64,000 nt of DNA. Origin: Anolis sagrei. Its lineage: Eukaryota > Chordata > Lepidosauria > Squamata > Anolidae. The stretch spans positions 143,030,758 to 143,094,757 of the forward strand of contig NC_090025.1 in NCBI RefSeq assembly GCF_037176765.1. The letters are read 5' to 3'. This document shows positions 21,410 to 33,233 of this stretch, in pieces. The notes under the pieces were generated by a model, which saw only the letters and a list, made by a program, of their open reading frames with translations, ran no database searches and was not told the origin of the DNA. Both the position numbers and the translations under genes were made by a program. Position 1 is the first letter of the stretch; every line of letters starts with the position of its first letter.

Positions 21410-21999
21410 GTAAGTCGAGGCCGCCATGCTGCCTCCGAGGAGAAGCGAGCCTGTGGAGAAGAGGAGAGAGGAGGGAGGGGGAGTCGAGGAAGAGAGGAAG
21501 GCGGTTGAGGCGACACAGAGAGAGAGAGAGAGAGAGAACATGGCGGAGGCGGAACCGAGCCCGGCCGCTCCCCTCAGTGGAGAGAGAGATGCCGGGCGAA
21601 GGCTGCTCCCCCCTCCTCCCCCTCCTCCCTTTCAATGGCCGCCTCCTCTTCCTCGGGAGAACTTGGAGAAGGGGGAAAAGTTGGAGCCCCCTCCCTGAGG
21701 GGAATGAGAGGGAACCCGGGCCTTATAACGGGGGAAAAAGTTCTCGCCGGCCGGCCGGACTCCCTCAGCCCCGCCTGTTTCCATTCTCGGCCTCAGCGGG
21801 AAGCTCTGCGGCCGCTCCTCACTTCTGCCATAGGCCTCTTCCGCTTCCTATTTTCCTGCCAGAGAAACTGCCCCTCCACCAAGGAGCCGCATTGAAAGGC
21901 TGAAGGGAAGGGAAGGGGTGGCGGCCCACACCGGCCTTTCAGCAGCAGTTCTTCAGCTCCTCGGGGGAATAATGCGGTTTTTTTTTAATCGAGTCTTGG

Positions 22000-23032
22000 G
22001 GTCCTTCCACACAGTCCTAGATTCCAGAATATCAAGGCAGATATTCTCAGACAACCCAGTTCAAAAGCAGGTATTGTGGGATTTCCTGCCTCGATATTCT
22101 GGGATATAGGGCTGTGTAGAAAAGCCCTCGCCCTCCCCTAATATTATCATAGTAGACTCTTTGGGCCCTTCCACTCAGCTGAATAAAATCTCACAATTTC
22201 TGCTTTGAACTGGGTTATATAGCACTGTGGACTCAGATAACCCAGTTCAAAGCAGATATTGTGGGATTTTCTGTGTTGATATTCTGGGATATAAGGCTGT
22301 GTGGACTCATAGCCCAGTTCAAAGCAGATATTCTGGGATTTTCTGCCTTGATATTCTGGGATATAGGACTGTCTAGAAAAGCCCTCATTCTCCCCTAATA
22401 TGATCACAGTAGCCTTTTTGGGCCCTTCCACACAGCTGAATAAAACCCCACATTTTCTGCTTTGAACTGGGTTATATGGACTCAAGATAACCCAGTTCAA
22501 AGTGTGGACTCAAGATAACCCAGTTCAAAGCAGATATTGTGGGATTTTCTGTCTTGATATTCTGGGATATAGGACTGTGTAGAAAAGCCCTCATCCTCCG
22601 CTAATATTATAACAGCAGACTCTTTGGCCTCTTCCACACAGCTGAATAAAATCCCACGTTTTCTGCTTTGAACTGGGTTATATAGCAGTGTGGACTCAGA
22701 TAACCCAGTTCAAAATCAGGTATTGTGGGATTTTCTGCCTTGATATTCTGGGATATAGGACTGTGTAGAAAAGCCTTCATTCTCCCCTAATATTATCACA
22801 GTAGACTCTTTGGGCCCTTCAACACAGCTGAATAAAATCCCATATTTTCTGCTTTGAACTGGGTTATATAGCAGTGTGGACTCAGGTAACCCCGTTCAAA
22901 ATCAGGTATTGTGCAATTTTCTGCCTTGATATTCTGGGATATAGGGCTGTGTGGACTCAGATAATCCAGTTCAAAGCAGATACTGTGGGATTTCCTGTCT
23001 TGATATTCTGGGTTATGTGACTGTTTGGAAGG
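22000..23032. repeat. Tandem array of foldback MITEs (GGGCCCTTCCACACAG family)
   Basis: Five to six units, each a near-palindrome with CTGCTTTGAACTGGGTTAT and its mirror CCCAGTTCAAAGCAG, separated by a shared spacer (CCCTAATATTATCA, at about 22137, 22395, 22601 and 22786). Spacer-to-spacer distances are about 258, 206 and 185 bases. The shared spacer shows the array grew by tandem duplication of MITE plus flank, and not by repeated independent insertion. Confidence 0.82.
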
Positions 23033-23214
23033 GCCCTTTGCTATCCAGCACCCATGAGAATTGGTTGGTGCTGGAAAAATGTAGTTTCTGGTTGTTTGAG
23101 AGTTGTTTCTAAAATTACAAATAAGCCTAACTAATACTGCGTGCCTCATAAACTCTTTGCAGTCTTGATAGGGTGTTCACAATGAAATATGGTATTAATT
23201 GAAAGCAGATTTAG

Positions 23215-23525
23215 GGCCTTTCCAGACAGGCCCTATATCCCAGGATCTGGTCCCAGGTTTTCTATTTATCCCAGATTATCTGACAGTGCAGATTTATATA
23301 ATCTAGGATCTATATCCCAGAATATCAAGGCAGAAAATCCCACTATATCTGCTTTGAACTGGACTATTTGAGTCCACACTGCCATATATTCCAGTTCAAA
23401 GTAGATAATGTGGGATTTTCTGCCTTGATATTCTGGGACATGGGGCTGTGTAGAAGGACCCTCAGTTTAAAGCAGATAATCTGGGATCAGATCCTGGGAT
23501 ATAGTGCAGGGTAAAAGGGGCCTTG
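23215..23525. mobile_element. Foldback MITE copies, diverged
   Basis: GGGCCTTTCCAGACAGGCC through AAAAGGGGCC, with mirrored CTGCTTTGAACTGG/CCAGTTCAAAG inside. About two overlapping or nested units. Confidence 0.65.
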
Positions 23526-23654
23526 ATCTGTGTTTTTTTCAATGAATCATATTTCTAGCAAAGTTAACCTTTTGTTTATTTTTAAACAGAAAGTCCCCAG
23601 ACCTTATATTCAGAGATTTTTTTCAAATATATGATCTGATCCCAGGTTTTAATA

Positions 23655-23984
23655 ATAAAAGGTAAAGGTTTCACCTTGACATTAGATCTAATCAAGTCCG
23701 ACTCTGGGGGATGGTGCTCATCTCCATGTCCAAGCCAAAGAGCCGGCCTTGTCCATAGACACCTCCAAGGCCATGTGGCCGGCATGACTGCATGGTGCGT
23801 TGTTACTTTCCCCCAAAAGCAGTGCCTATTATTCTACTCACATTTGAATGTTTTCAAACTGCTAGGTTGGCAGAAGCTGGGCCTAACAGTGGGAGCTCAC
23901 CCCGCTCCCCGAATTTGAATTGCCAACCTTTCAGTCACCAAGTTCAGCAGCTCAGTGGTTTAACCCGCTGCGCCACCAGGTAGT
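23655..23984 (-). mobile_element. Lizard SINE (AAACCTTTACC-tailed), minus strand
   Basis: Near full length, from complement-of-tail AAAGGTAAAGGTTTCACC to CCCGCTGCGCCACCA at the head end. Confidence 0.87.
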
Positions 23985-23991
23985 CCTGGTT

Positions 23992-24180
23992 TAATAATAA
24001 TAACTTTATTCATATCCTCTGCCACCATCTCCCTGAAGGGACTCAGGGCGGCTTACATATGGGTCAAAATGCCCACAAGACATAAAAGCAAAACAATCCA
24101 TTAAAACAAAAGCACAATTAAAATAGGGCACAGTAAAATAGAACAATCCAGTAAAAAACATAAGAATATAAAATATCCCA
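23992..24180 (-). mobile_element. L2 LINE 3' end, minus strand
   Basis: AATAATAATAACTTTATTCA followed by GGGACTCAGGGCGGCTTACA. Confidence 0.75.
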
Positions 24181-24275
24181 AATTATCTGACAGTATGGAC
24201 TCATATAACCCAGTTTAAAGCAGAAAACCTGGGATCAGATCCTGGGATATAGGGCCTGCCTGGAAGGGCCCCAAG
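24181..24275. mobile_element. Right part of a foldback MITE split by SINE and L2
   Basis: Continues the MITE sequence (ATTATCTGACAGTATGGACT ... GGAAGGGCCCC) broken off near 23650 at TGATCCCAGGTTTTAATAA. Confidence 0.6.
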
Positions 24276-24448
24276 ACAAACTTAATGTAACTCAGTTTTG
24301 CTGTATTATAAAAACTGCTTGGCTTCTGCATTATGTAATTTTAATTTACCTTTTGAAGTTTTATTGTATTATACATCTATTTAAAATTTTATTTAAAGTA
24401 TTTCTTCATTTTTGCCACTTGCTTGAGCGTCCTGGTTGCTTAAGTTCC

Positions 24449-25042
24449 AGGGCCCTTCCACACAGTGAGGTAACCCAGAATACCAAGGCAGGAAATCCCA
24501 CAATATCTGCTTTGAACTGGGTTATCTTAGTCCACACTGCCATATATTCCAGATCAAAGCAGATAATGTGGAATTTTATTCCACTGTATGAAAGGGGCCT
24601 AAGTGTCCTAGCACTTGGGTTGGATTCAGATGCAGGTGGGCAGGGACTATACCAATAATGAAATGGTTAGAGAATACTTAATTGATCACAGATCTTTGGG
24701 GGTCCTTCCACACAGCCCTATATCCCAGAATATCAAGGCGGAAAATCCCACACTATGTGCTTTGAACTGGGCTATTTGAGTCCACGCTCAGATAATGTGG
24801 GATTTTCTGCTGTGATATTCTGGAATATAGGGCTGTATGGAAGGGACCTGGGTATCATTTGTCCCTGTTACAAAAATCAAGATCAAATAGCAGATGGTTA
24901 GGGCCCTTCCACACAGAATATTAAGGCAGAAAATCCCACAGCTTCTCCTTTGAACTGGGTTATCTGAGTCCACATTCAAATGATGTGGGATTTTCTACCT
25001 TGATATTCTGGGATATAGGACTGTGTGGAAGGGCCCCTAGTG
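24449..25042. mobile_element. Three foldback MITE copies
   Basis: Copies at about 24449-24602, 24697-24852 and 24900-25040, each starting near GGGCCCTTCCACACAG or GGTCCTTCCACACAGCC and ending GGAAGGG. Some are missing the central segment. Confidence 0.75.
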
Positions 25043-25164
25043 CCTTGGACACGAATGCAGTGCTCTGCACAAGTATTACTAAAACCAGTGAGTATTCATT
25101 TGTGCTAAATTATGATAAAGAGTGCAGGTCTTTGTAGCCTAGTGAAGTTTTCAAAATGGAAATC

Positions 25165-25540
25165 CTTGGAGTCATAGTATTGGAAGGGAGGGGCTTCATG
25201 GGCCATCCAGTCCAACAATGCATGATTGAACATCCTCAGCAGGTAGCTGTTCAGACTCCTTTTAAAGAGATCAAGAAAAAGAGACCCCACCACATCTCTA
25301 GGCACTGCTCTTACTGTGAAGAAGTTCCTTATAATGTTCAATGGAAATCCACTTTTCTGCAGCTTCAGACCATTTGATGTGGTCCTACCATCTAAGGCAG
25401 CAAAAATAGACCTTCTCCCTCTCTTGTGTGACAACCCTTGAAGTATTTAAAAAGTGCAGTCATGTCAGCCTTCAGTCTTCTCTGTATTAAGTTGAACATA
25501 GCCAGCTCATTCAGTGTTTCCTCATATGCCGTACAATAAG
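25165..25540 (-). mobile_element. Older CR1 LINE 3' end, minus strand
   Basis: GGGCCATCCAGTCCAACAAT and TTACTGTGAAGAAGTTCC correspond to CR1 3' sequence in reverse. The minus strand gives a diverged CR1 C-terminus, so this copy is older than those at 6052 and 60420. Confidence 0.7.
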
Positions 25541-26951
25541 CAGTCATTTAAAATCCTGTTTTGCCTGCATCTCTTATTTGGCAGCTTTTTCATAATCTTG
25601 TGCTGATACCTTTTCAGTTTCCTGTTAACTTGCCCTAATTCAATATTTCAGTAACTTCCTGTGTTAAACTGAAACCAGACAAGGCTGAAATGAAAATTGT
25701 CAAACCCTGTAATTGGTGGGGAGAGTGGCTGTCCTTTTAGTATTCTGGCCTTGGGGTGCTTTTGCAATTAGCCCCATGTCTAGAAAGTCAGGATATAGTA
25801 GTGTCTAGTGCCTGTCTGGAACTTCTATTCAGCAGTTGTGTTTGTTTCGATCATAAGGTTTGTCTCAAATATACACGTGAGGCTTCATTACTATAGTGCT
25901 CTGCAGATGTTATTACCTTGAAAGTAGGGAAAAATGTGAAGTGGTTTAGAGTGTAGAGGTCATGAAAACTTTTTTTCCGAATAGGGAGAAAACTGTTGGC
26001 AAATGCTATTTCCAAAAATAGCCATATTAGTTTGTTGCATCAAGAACAATAGAGTCATGTGGACCTTTGAGGTCTAATACTTTATATAGCATGAACTCTG
26101 TCCCATTCCTTATCTGGGCATGTTTTTTACATTGACACTCTAAAGACCTGCGTGGCTTGAAATTTTGTCTCTTCCCATAGCCAAGTTTCAGAAGCAAATC
26201 CAATATTGTGTTTATTTTTTAGTCATAAAGACATGTAGAGAAATGTTATTATGACAGCTGCATCTGACCCCCTTCCTAATTAATTGGTGAACAACTGAAA
26301 ATTTACAAAAAGTAGTAGGGCCTCTTTGGTTTCTTCTTGACTTTGTGCTGTGTTATTGCGCCAGTAGAGCATGATTGTGGATATAAACAGTCATCTGTTG
26401 ACCATGAGGGTTGGATAGAGCACAAATTGTGTATACTTTAGCAGTTTATTTTTGAAGAATGGCAACTTCTTTTGACTTATCAATAAAAACTCTCTGTACT
26501 ATGGTGATAGAAATACGAGTGTGGTGTTCCAAAAACACTTTCTCCTAACTTTTTAAAAATACATGCTGCCATGAAATCTGGTTTTCTTTGCATATATCTC
26601 TAGGTTGTGAAAAACAATCCAAGATGCAAATAGATGATGATCAGGAGAGTCTACTGATCAAAATCCTCTTTTTATTTATTTCAGATTTAATTAATTGTTG
26701 CTTTGAGCAAACTAGACTAAAGTGGTGATAATAGTGCAGATACCATTGCTTTTATGGAACTAATGTAGCCCTCCACAAATACTTTGAAGCAAACTTTTGT
26801 TCGGTATTAAAATCCTTAGTATTAATGCATGATTGTAAACCTTGTTTCTTTCCTCTGAATAGAATGAGAATCCATACATGAAAAAAAAATTCCTTAAGAA
26901 AGAACCCCTTCTGTAGGCAGAAATCTTTCTATAAGTGGGAGATCTTTTCTC

Positions 26952-26953
<2 letters not shown>
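25541..26953. other. RAP1B intron 1, no recognised element
   Basis: AT-rich unique sequence. No gene, exon or repeat recognised. Confidence 0.45.
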
Positions 26954-26988
<35 letters not shown>

Positions 26989-27640
26989 CACTTTATATAT
27001 TACCCACTTCTCCAAATGGCTTGAGGTGGGGTACAACAAATTAAAAAATATATGAACATAAAAATATAATAAACTACAAAGATAAAAACACAAATATATA
27101 GCTATGTATCAAACATAGATACAGAATTGACATATAGTAGCGATATAACGTAAAATGAAACTCATGATTGAAAGCTGACTGGGTAGGCTGCCAGAAGAGA
27201 TGGGTCTTCAATTGCATATTAAATTCCGACACCTTGTTTAGCTGTCAGATCTCTTCCAACAGGTCATTCCACAGTTGTGGAGTGGCTGATGAAAAGGCCC
27301 TCTGGGTGACAGTCACCAGTCAGTTCTGCCTGGCTGAAGTAGCTGTCCATCAGAGGACCTCGTGTCCTAAAGGGAGATTGTGCAGGAGAAGATTATCTTG
27401 TAGGTAACCTGGACCCAAACCATGTAGGGCTTTAAGGGTCAAAGCCAGTAAATTGGCCGTCAGTGGAGTGACTTTAATATGGATGTAATATGCTCACTAC
27501 TAGATGTTCCTGTAACCAATCTGGCTGCCATGTTTTGAACTAATTGGGGTTTCTGAACTTAGTACAGAGGTATCCCAATGTTCAATACACTGGAGAAGTT
27601 CAACCTTGAATAGTCTCCAAGCCATAGCATACAATTTATT
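26954..27640 (-). mobile_element. L2-type LINE 3' region, minus strand
   Basis: An ATT microsatellite (26954-26985) marks the tail. GCCAGAAGAGATGGGTCTTC, CATTCCACAGTTGTGG and CATGTAGGGCTTTAAGGGTC are typical L2 3' sequence. The body is diverged and has no long frame. Confidence 0.65.
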
Positions 27641-27800
27641 TATCTAATTTATACCTCACCTTTCTCCTTGTTGGGACTCAAGACGGTTAACAATCAAACA
27701 CATTGGTCACAGTTTAAAACAAAGTGACTACAAAAAAATGTGTAGATTTAGGTTAAAATACAGTTAAAATATAATAAATATATTAAAAATAGTATTTAAA
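27636..27800 (-). mobile_element. Second L2 3' end, minus strand
   Basis: TTATTTATCTAATTTATACC and GTTGGGACTCAAGACGG are the reversed L2 3'UTR motifs. Confidence 0.6.
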
Positions 27801-27900
27801 ACTCATAGGTCCCAGTCCCTCGAGTTCCACCCACATCTCCCCAGAATATCCCTTATCCTTTCTCAAATACCTGCTGACAGAGAAAGGTCTGCCTGCCTGC

Positions 27901-28665
27901 AGAATCATAGAATACTAGAGTTGGAACAGACCATATGGGCCATCTAGTCCAACCCCCTGCCATGCAGGAAAAGCACAATCAAAGCACCCCCAACAGATGG
28001 CCACCCAACCTTTGTTTAAAAGCTTCCAAGGAAGGAGCTTCCACCACACTTTGAGGCAGGGAGTTCCACTGCTGAATATGTCTTACAGTCAGGAAGTTCT
28101 TCCTAATGTTCAGGTGGATTCTCCTTTCCTGTAATTTGAACTCATTTCTCTGAGTCCTAGTCATCAGGGCAGCAGAAAACAAGCTTGCTCACTCTTCCTT
28201 AGAACATCCTTTCACATATTTATACATGGCTATCATGTCTCCGTTCAGCCTTCCCTTCTGCAGGCTAAACAGACCTAGTGCTTTAAGCCGCTCCTCATAG
28301 GGCCTGGTCCTCCAGACCTTTGATCGTTTCAGTTGCCCTCCTCTAGACATGTTCCAGCTTGTCAATATCTCTTTTAAACTGTAGTGCCCATAATTGGACA
28401 TAGTATTCCAGTCGAATAGAGAGGCACCATGGCTTACTTGATCTAGACCAGTGGTTCTTAACCATTGGGTCCCCAGGTATTTTGACCATCAGCTCTCAGA
28501 AATCCCAGCCAGTTTACCAGCTGTTAGGATTTCTGGGAGTTGAAGCCCAAAACATCTGGGGATCCACAGGTTGAGAACCACTGATCTAGACACTATACCT
28601 CTTTTCATGCAGCCCAAAATCCCATTGGCTTTTTTAGTTGCTGCATCACACAGTTGGCTCCAAGA
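27901..28665 (-). mobile_element. CR1 LINE 3' part, minus strand, split by a hAT element
   Basis: Minus-strand frames encode [20 protein letters not shown] (28189-28401) and KNFLTVRHIQQWNSLPQSVV (27979-28182). The tail lies near 27901 (AGAATCATAG). A hAT insertion at 28449-28583 splits the 5' side. Confidence 0.85.
28449..28583. mobile_element. Foldback hAT element in CR1 with exact 8-bp target duplication
   Basis: CAGTGGTTCTTAACC and GGTTGAGAACCACTG ends, flanked by ATCTAGAC at 28441-28448 and 28584-28591. 135 bp, mostly palindromic. Confidence 0.88.
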
Positions 28666-29076
28666 TCTTTTTTACATGGACAGTTGTTGAACCAGGCATC
28701 ACTCATCCTGTATCTTTGCTTTTCATTTTTTTCTGCCTAAGTTGTCCTTTGCATTTTGTTAAGCAAGCAGGGATGGGGCCATCAATTGTTTGATGTTTTG
28801 ACTTTATTTTAAAAGTCACATTAAAAGTAAAAAAAAATGAATCAATAAAACAAATATAGATCAGAAATACAAAAATGCCAAAAAGAAAAGTGGAAGAAAA
28901 GAAGGAAAGAAAAAGTAGATGACCTCTGATCCATCCTCACCTAGCCAAAAGAAAACAACATAAGCTTCACCATTTATGCCTCTCAATATTGACTCCTTTC
29001 TTGAACAAAAATCTTAATTTTCCAATGTCAGGGATGGGGTCAGCCTGGTCTCTTTTGGGAAGGAGTTCCACACTCT

Positions 29077-29263
29077 AGGATCCCATCAAACATAGTTGAG
29101 CGAGTGGTGGAACAGAGAGAAGGCCCTCCCCAGATGACCATAGGTGTCTGACAGGTTCATAGTAGGATCAATACTACTATGAACCTGTCAGACACCTATA
29201 GTCATCTGGGGAGGGCCTTCTCTCTGTACCACCACTCGCTCAACTGTGTTTGATGGGATCCTA
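29077..29263. repeat. Near-perfect 187-bp inverted repeat (hairpin)
   Basis: Arms 29077-29165 and 29174-29263 are mirror copies with about three differences, separated by an 8-base loop GATCAATA. The arm sequence looks like part of a minus-strand L2 3' region (GAGAAGGCCCTCCCCAG). It has no transposon ends of its own. Confidence 0.85.
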
Positions 29264-29281
29264 TAGTGGTGGCTGATCCTA

Positions 29282-29575
29282 GATCAATAAGGAGCCCCCA
29301 GTGGCGCAGTGGGTTAAGCCCCTGTGCCGGCAGGACTGAAGACCGACAGGTCGCAGATTCAAATCCGGGGAGAGGCGGTTGAGCTCCCTCTACCAGCTCC
29401 TCATGCGGGGACATGAGAGAAGCCACCCACAAGGATGATAAAAAACATCAAAAAATCATCCGGGCATCCCCTGGGTAACGTCCTTGCAGACGGCCAATTC
29501 TCTCACACCAGAAGTGACTTACAGATTAGTGACTTGCAGATTCTCAAGTCTCCTGACACAACAACAACAAAAAAG
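29282..29575 (+). mobile_element. Lizard tRNA SINE, full length
   Basis: Head GGAGCCCCCAGTGGCGCAGT with A box and B-box-like GATTCAAATCC, body GGGGACATGAGAGAAGCC, tail CTCAAGTCTCCTGACACAAC. Confidence 0.88.
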
Positions 29576-29959
29576 AAAGTAGGATCAATAAATGGCAAGG
29601 ACTTCAAAGATCATTGTCAAACTTGCTCTTTGGTTATGCATGATTCACCTATTGCATCCCTGATAAATAGTAATCCAGATTTTTCTTAAATATTATTGGT
29701 CAATGGCTGCCTATTGTATCATCAGGAAGTTTCTCTTGAATTTCGTTGAAATCTTTTTATCTTTATGGATTTTTACTTCATTCCAGCCAAGAATCGGCAA
29801 CTGGCAGCTATTAGCCTGTGGTTTCCACTTGCTTGTTCTCATCATATATTCTGGAACAACAGAAAGAATTGTCTTTTATGTGACAGTTCTTTAGATATTA
29901 GAAAACCGATGCTATGTCTCTCCTTAGTCATATCTTTTTGAGTTAAATATACTCTAGGC

Positions 29960-30096
29960 CAGCGATGGTGAACCTTTCCGAGACCAAGTGCCCAAACCAG
30001 AGTGGGGGGGGGGGTGGGTGAGCCGGGTGGGAGGGGGTAGGATAGAGAGCACTGCGTGCTCCTTCTGGCATATGTGTCATAGGTTCACCACCACTG
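29960..30096. mobile_element. hAT element with imperfect 8-bp target duplication
   Basis: Ends CAGCGATGGTGAACC and GGTTCACCACCACTG; flanks CTCTAGGC and CCCTAGGT (6 of 8). Contains a G-rich stretch from about 30003. Confidence 0.75.
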
Positions 30097-30104
30097 CCCT
30101 AGGT

Positions 30105-32529
30105 ATTCAACTCTTCCTTATACCAGATTTGGTTACCAGTCTCATCACCATCCTGATTTACTTTTAAATCAACATGATAAAACAGCTCTAGTTTTGATTA
30201 ACTATAAGCAAAATACTTTAATCAGACTTAGTACTATAGGAAAAGGTCTATATGCGTTAGCAGCTATGTAATTTTCCATTGTTCTTCTGATATGGTATTT
30301 GCTCTGTATCCTGACTTTCTAGCTTGCATAAAAAGTGGCTAAAATTGTGAAATTACTTGAAAACAAGAAAAACATTAGGTTTAGTCAAGTAGACCTCTAA
30401 AATTATGGAATGTGTTAGTTAACCAATTGCATAAGTCCCACTAATTTCATTGGATTTTTTAGTTGGGGTTAATATTTGACTTGGCGTATAGAAAGATTAC
30501 TTCATGAAGACCAGCTGTATGCTACAGGGCCAAGCTGTGCTGATATGAGGGCACATCATTTTTAAAAATTCTCATTTTTGCCCTTTTCTTCTGCACTGCA
30601 CGCAATGATGTCTAGATTTTGTATCTAAAGAGGCAACTAGTTGATGAAAGCTGAATTCTCCCTGCCTTAATTGGTGATGCATTGTCACTTTTCTGTCAGA
30701 CATGGGGTTCTTTTGGCAGTAGAATTGGTCTAAATGAAAAGCCCAAGGTGGAGTATGGATAGAGCCCCATTTCTTCCAGAAAAAAACAACCCTTCTAACA
30801 TCCCTTGAACACACGTGAATAAACAAATTCACTTTCTCTTAATATGCTCAGTTTGAACCTTACTGTGATGAAGTTGATTTGTTGAACACGGATCAATAAT
30901 TTTGATAGTGACTTCATTACTTAGTGCCTCCATAAAGAAGCATCTCCCAGTTGTCACCTTTTGCACAGGCATATCCTAAGTATGCCTGTTTTCTCTGTTT
31001 CACTGCAATGTGCTGAATTAGTTCCAAGTTCAGTTTTTCCTGTCAATTAAAAAATGAAGATAGAAAAGTCCTATTAATCATTTAAGAGGTATCTAACAAC
31101 TTTAACCTATTTGTGTTGAGATGGCACTGAACCTTTTCTGTTACAGTGATGCCTATTTTATGTAATATTGATTGTTGATTTCTTGTTTCAAAGATTTTCC
31201 CAAGTATCATTTGTATCATTTAAGTACTGAATACTTGGAAAGCTTTAGAGAAATATAAGCAAAGGCTTTGAAAACATAGTGTCTGAAAACAAGATGATTA
31301 AACATTTACTTGTTTGATAAAAGCTGTAATGTAAATATCGTTAAAAAGTATATTATATTATAAAAACAATTAAATAGGCATGTTAATGTAGCAGTGAGTT
31401 GTTCTTGAAGGAATAGTCTCACCTAAATAATCCCCCTCATAATTTACTTTTGAGAATTGTCTTGAAACCTCCAATACTCTTGTATTATTAAACCAAATTT
31501 GAAAATTAGCATGAGAGTTTGGTAAAATGTCAGGTTTCTGAATTTCAGATGGTTCTGCCTTGGAGGAAAAACTTGTTTGTTTGCTAGATACAAATCCACC
31601 AAATATATATTTGTCTAAATCAGGGATTTTGTCCTTTGTTAGTTAACCGCTTTCTTCTTAATCTCTTTGGAATATGTGGTCCATCAAGGACCGTAAAAAA
31701 TAATTGGACCTGAAACAAGTGAAGAAGGAGCTAAGGATCGCCTATCCAAAGATTGTCTATTCTTGCCCCTTATTTCTCCTTGCCCAGGAGGCAGGAAACA
31801 ACAGTGGGAGATCCATTGTACTTACCAGATATATTAACTGATAGCTTCCAAGAAGAGATTAAAGCTGGCTAATAGCTGCCAGTTGCCTATTTCTTGCTGG
31901 AATGAAGGAAAAATCCATAAATGTAAATTTCCATAAACAAAATTTCTGTTTGTGTGTTAGGACATGGAATTGTGAACAGGAATAATGGGGAGGGAAAGAA
32001 TAATGCCATTCATACATTTGTAAAAATATAGTATTTGAAATACTGTATAACCTGTCAAAGTTTTAGTGAACTGATTGGCCAGTTATTTCTGAAGCATTTA
32101 CCTTTTCTTTAGAAGAACAAAAAACATACTAATGGACATCTTACTATTTTTGTCAATTGCAAATTATTTTATAGTGTTGTTGTTTTACAATAATAGTTAA
32201 CTTCAGTATTAAAATTCTTTATAACTTAATTTTAAGAGGGCATCTGTAAATGCGAATAATTGAACAATTCTTAGGTTTGGTTTTTATTCCTGGAAAAACC
32301 AAAGTCAGCCAATAGATGTAATTTTAAACAAAATACAGGTTTTTCTTTAATGAAAATGTATTTATTAAAATGTTTACTCTGTATCCAAAGATCTCAGTAC
32401 CGTATATAATACATTTAAAGAGTTTAGTTGATCCTGATATGTGTGCATATGTGTATATAGAGCAACGTGTCAAAGCAGTAAGAATATTTAAAACAGAAGT
32501 ATTTCTCTAGTGAGAGGTCACAGAAGAGA
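30105..32529. other. RAP1B intron 1, no recognised element
   Basis: AT-rich, apparently unique sequence. No splice-bounded coding exon or repeat recognised. Confidence 0.45.
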
Positions 32530-32990
32530 ACTCATCTATCAGTCCTCTGACCAACATTTATAGGGGGAAATGAACCTTCCAAGTGTTGCTGTTCCAAATG
32601 ATTTGGGGTTTAAAATATTAATATCAGTATCTTGATTTCAGACTGGAAACATATTGGCAACCAGTTCTTATAAAATTGTATTCTATGACTTGCATTGTTC
32701 TAGCCAGCAATCTAGTTGGCTGTATTTTGCAATGACTGTAGTTTACTATCATCTTCAAAGGCAAACACATAGTGAGTCCATTGCAGTGCTCTAGTTGAGA
32801 GTTATTAGTGCATGAACTACTGTGGCAAGGTTATCTCTGTCCAGGAAAAACTGTAGCTGATAGACAAAATCAAAGTGGCCCCAGATAGATTGAGCCAAAT
32901 GGCCATCTGAATTTCTAATTACAGAGGTGGATTTCAAAGTACTTCCAAGCTACATACCTGTTCCTTTAAGGAGGTTACACTCCGTATTAG
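32530..32990 (-). mobile_element. Ancient L2 3' region, minus strand
   Basis: TGCATGAACTACTGTGGCAA, TCTGTCCAGGAAAAACTGTA and CTACATACCTGTTCCTTTAA are diverged L2 3' words in reverse. No frame remains. Confidence 0.5.
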
Positions 32991-33012
32991 AGCCTTCGAC
33001 ATACTGATGGTA

Positions 33013-33233
33013 CAGTAGAGTATTGTTTATCCAACATAAATGGGATGGCAGAATGTTGGATAATAAGGAGGGATTAAGGAAAAGCCTATTAAATGACAAT
33101 TTGCATTATGATTTTAAAATTAAGCACCAAAACATCATGTTTTACAACAAATTGACAGAAAAGGCAGTTCAATACACAATACACAGTAACATTATGTAGT
33201 AATTACTGTATTTACAAATTTAGCACCAAAATA
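33013..33233. mobile_element. Pogo/Tigger-like element, right end missing
   Basis: CAGTAGAGTATTGTTTATCC with TA before it at 33011. The body matches the copy at 3899 (GGATTAAGGAAAAGCCT). It stops near TTTAGCACCAAAATA without the second end. Confidence 0.72.

Noticed and set aside
20869-21903. A 344-codon open frame across the CpG island, with further long frames on both strands
   Set aside because: The residues are Arg/Glu/Pro/Gly-rich low complexity, frames are open on both strands because GC-rich DNA has few stops, and the frame runs through the RAP1B exon 1 donor.
22000-23032. A CRISPR-like or regulatory repeat array
   Set aside because: The repeats are 185-260 bp palindromic transposon units in a vertebrate intron, with no short unique spacers.
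22147-23149. Repeated minus-strand frames with PYNPVQS and ISQNIKAEN words
   Set aside because: They are foldback MITE units of the tandem array.
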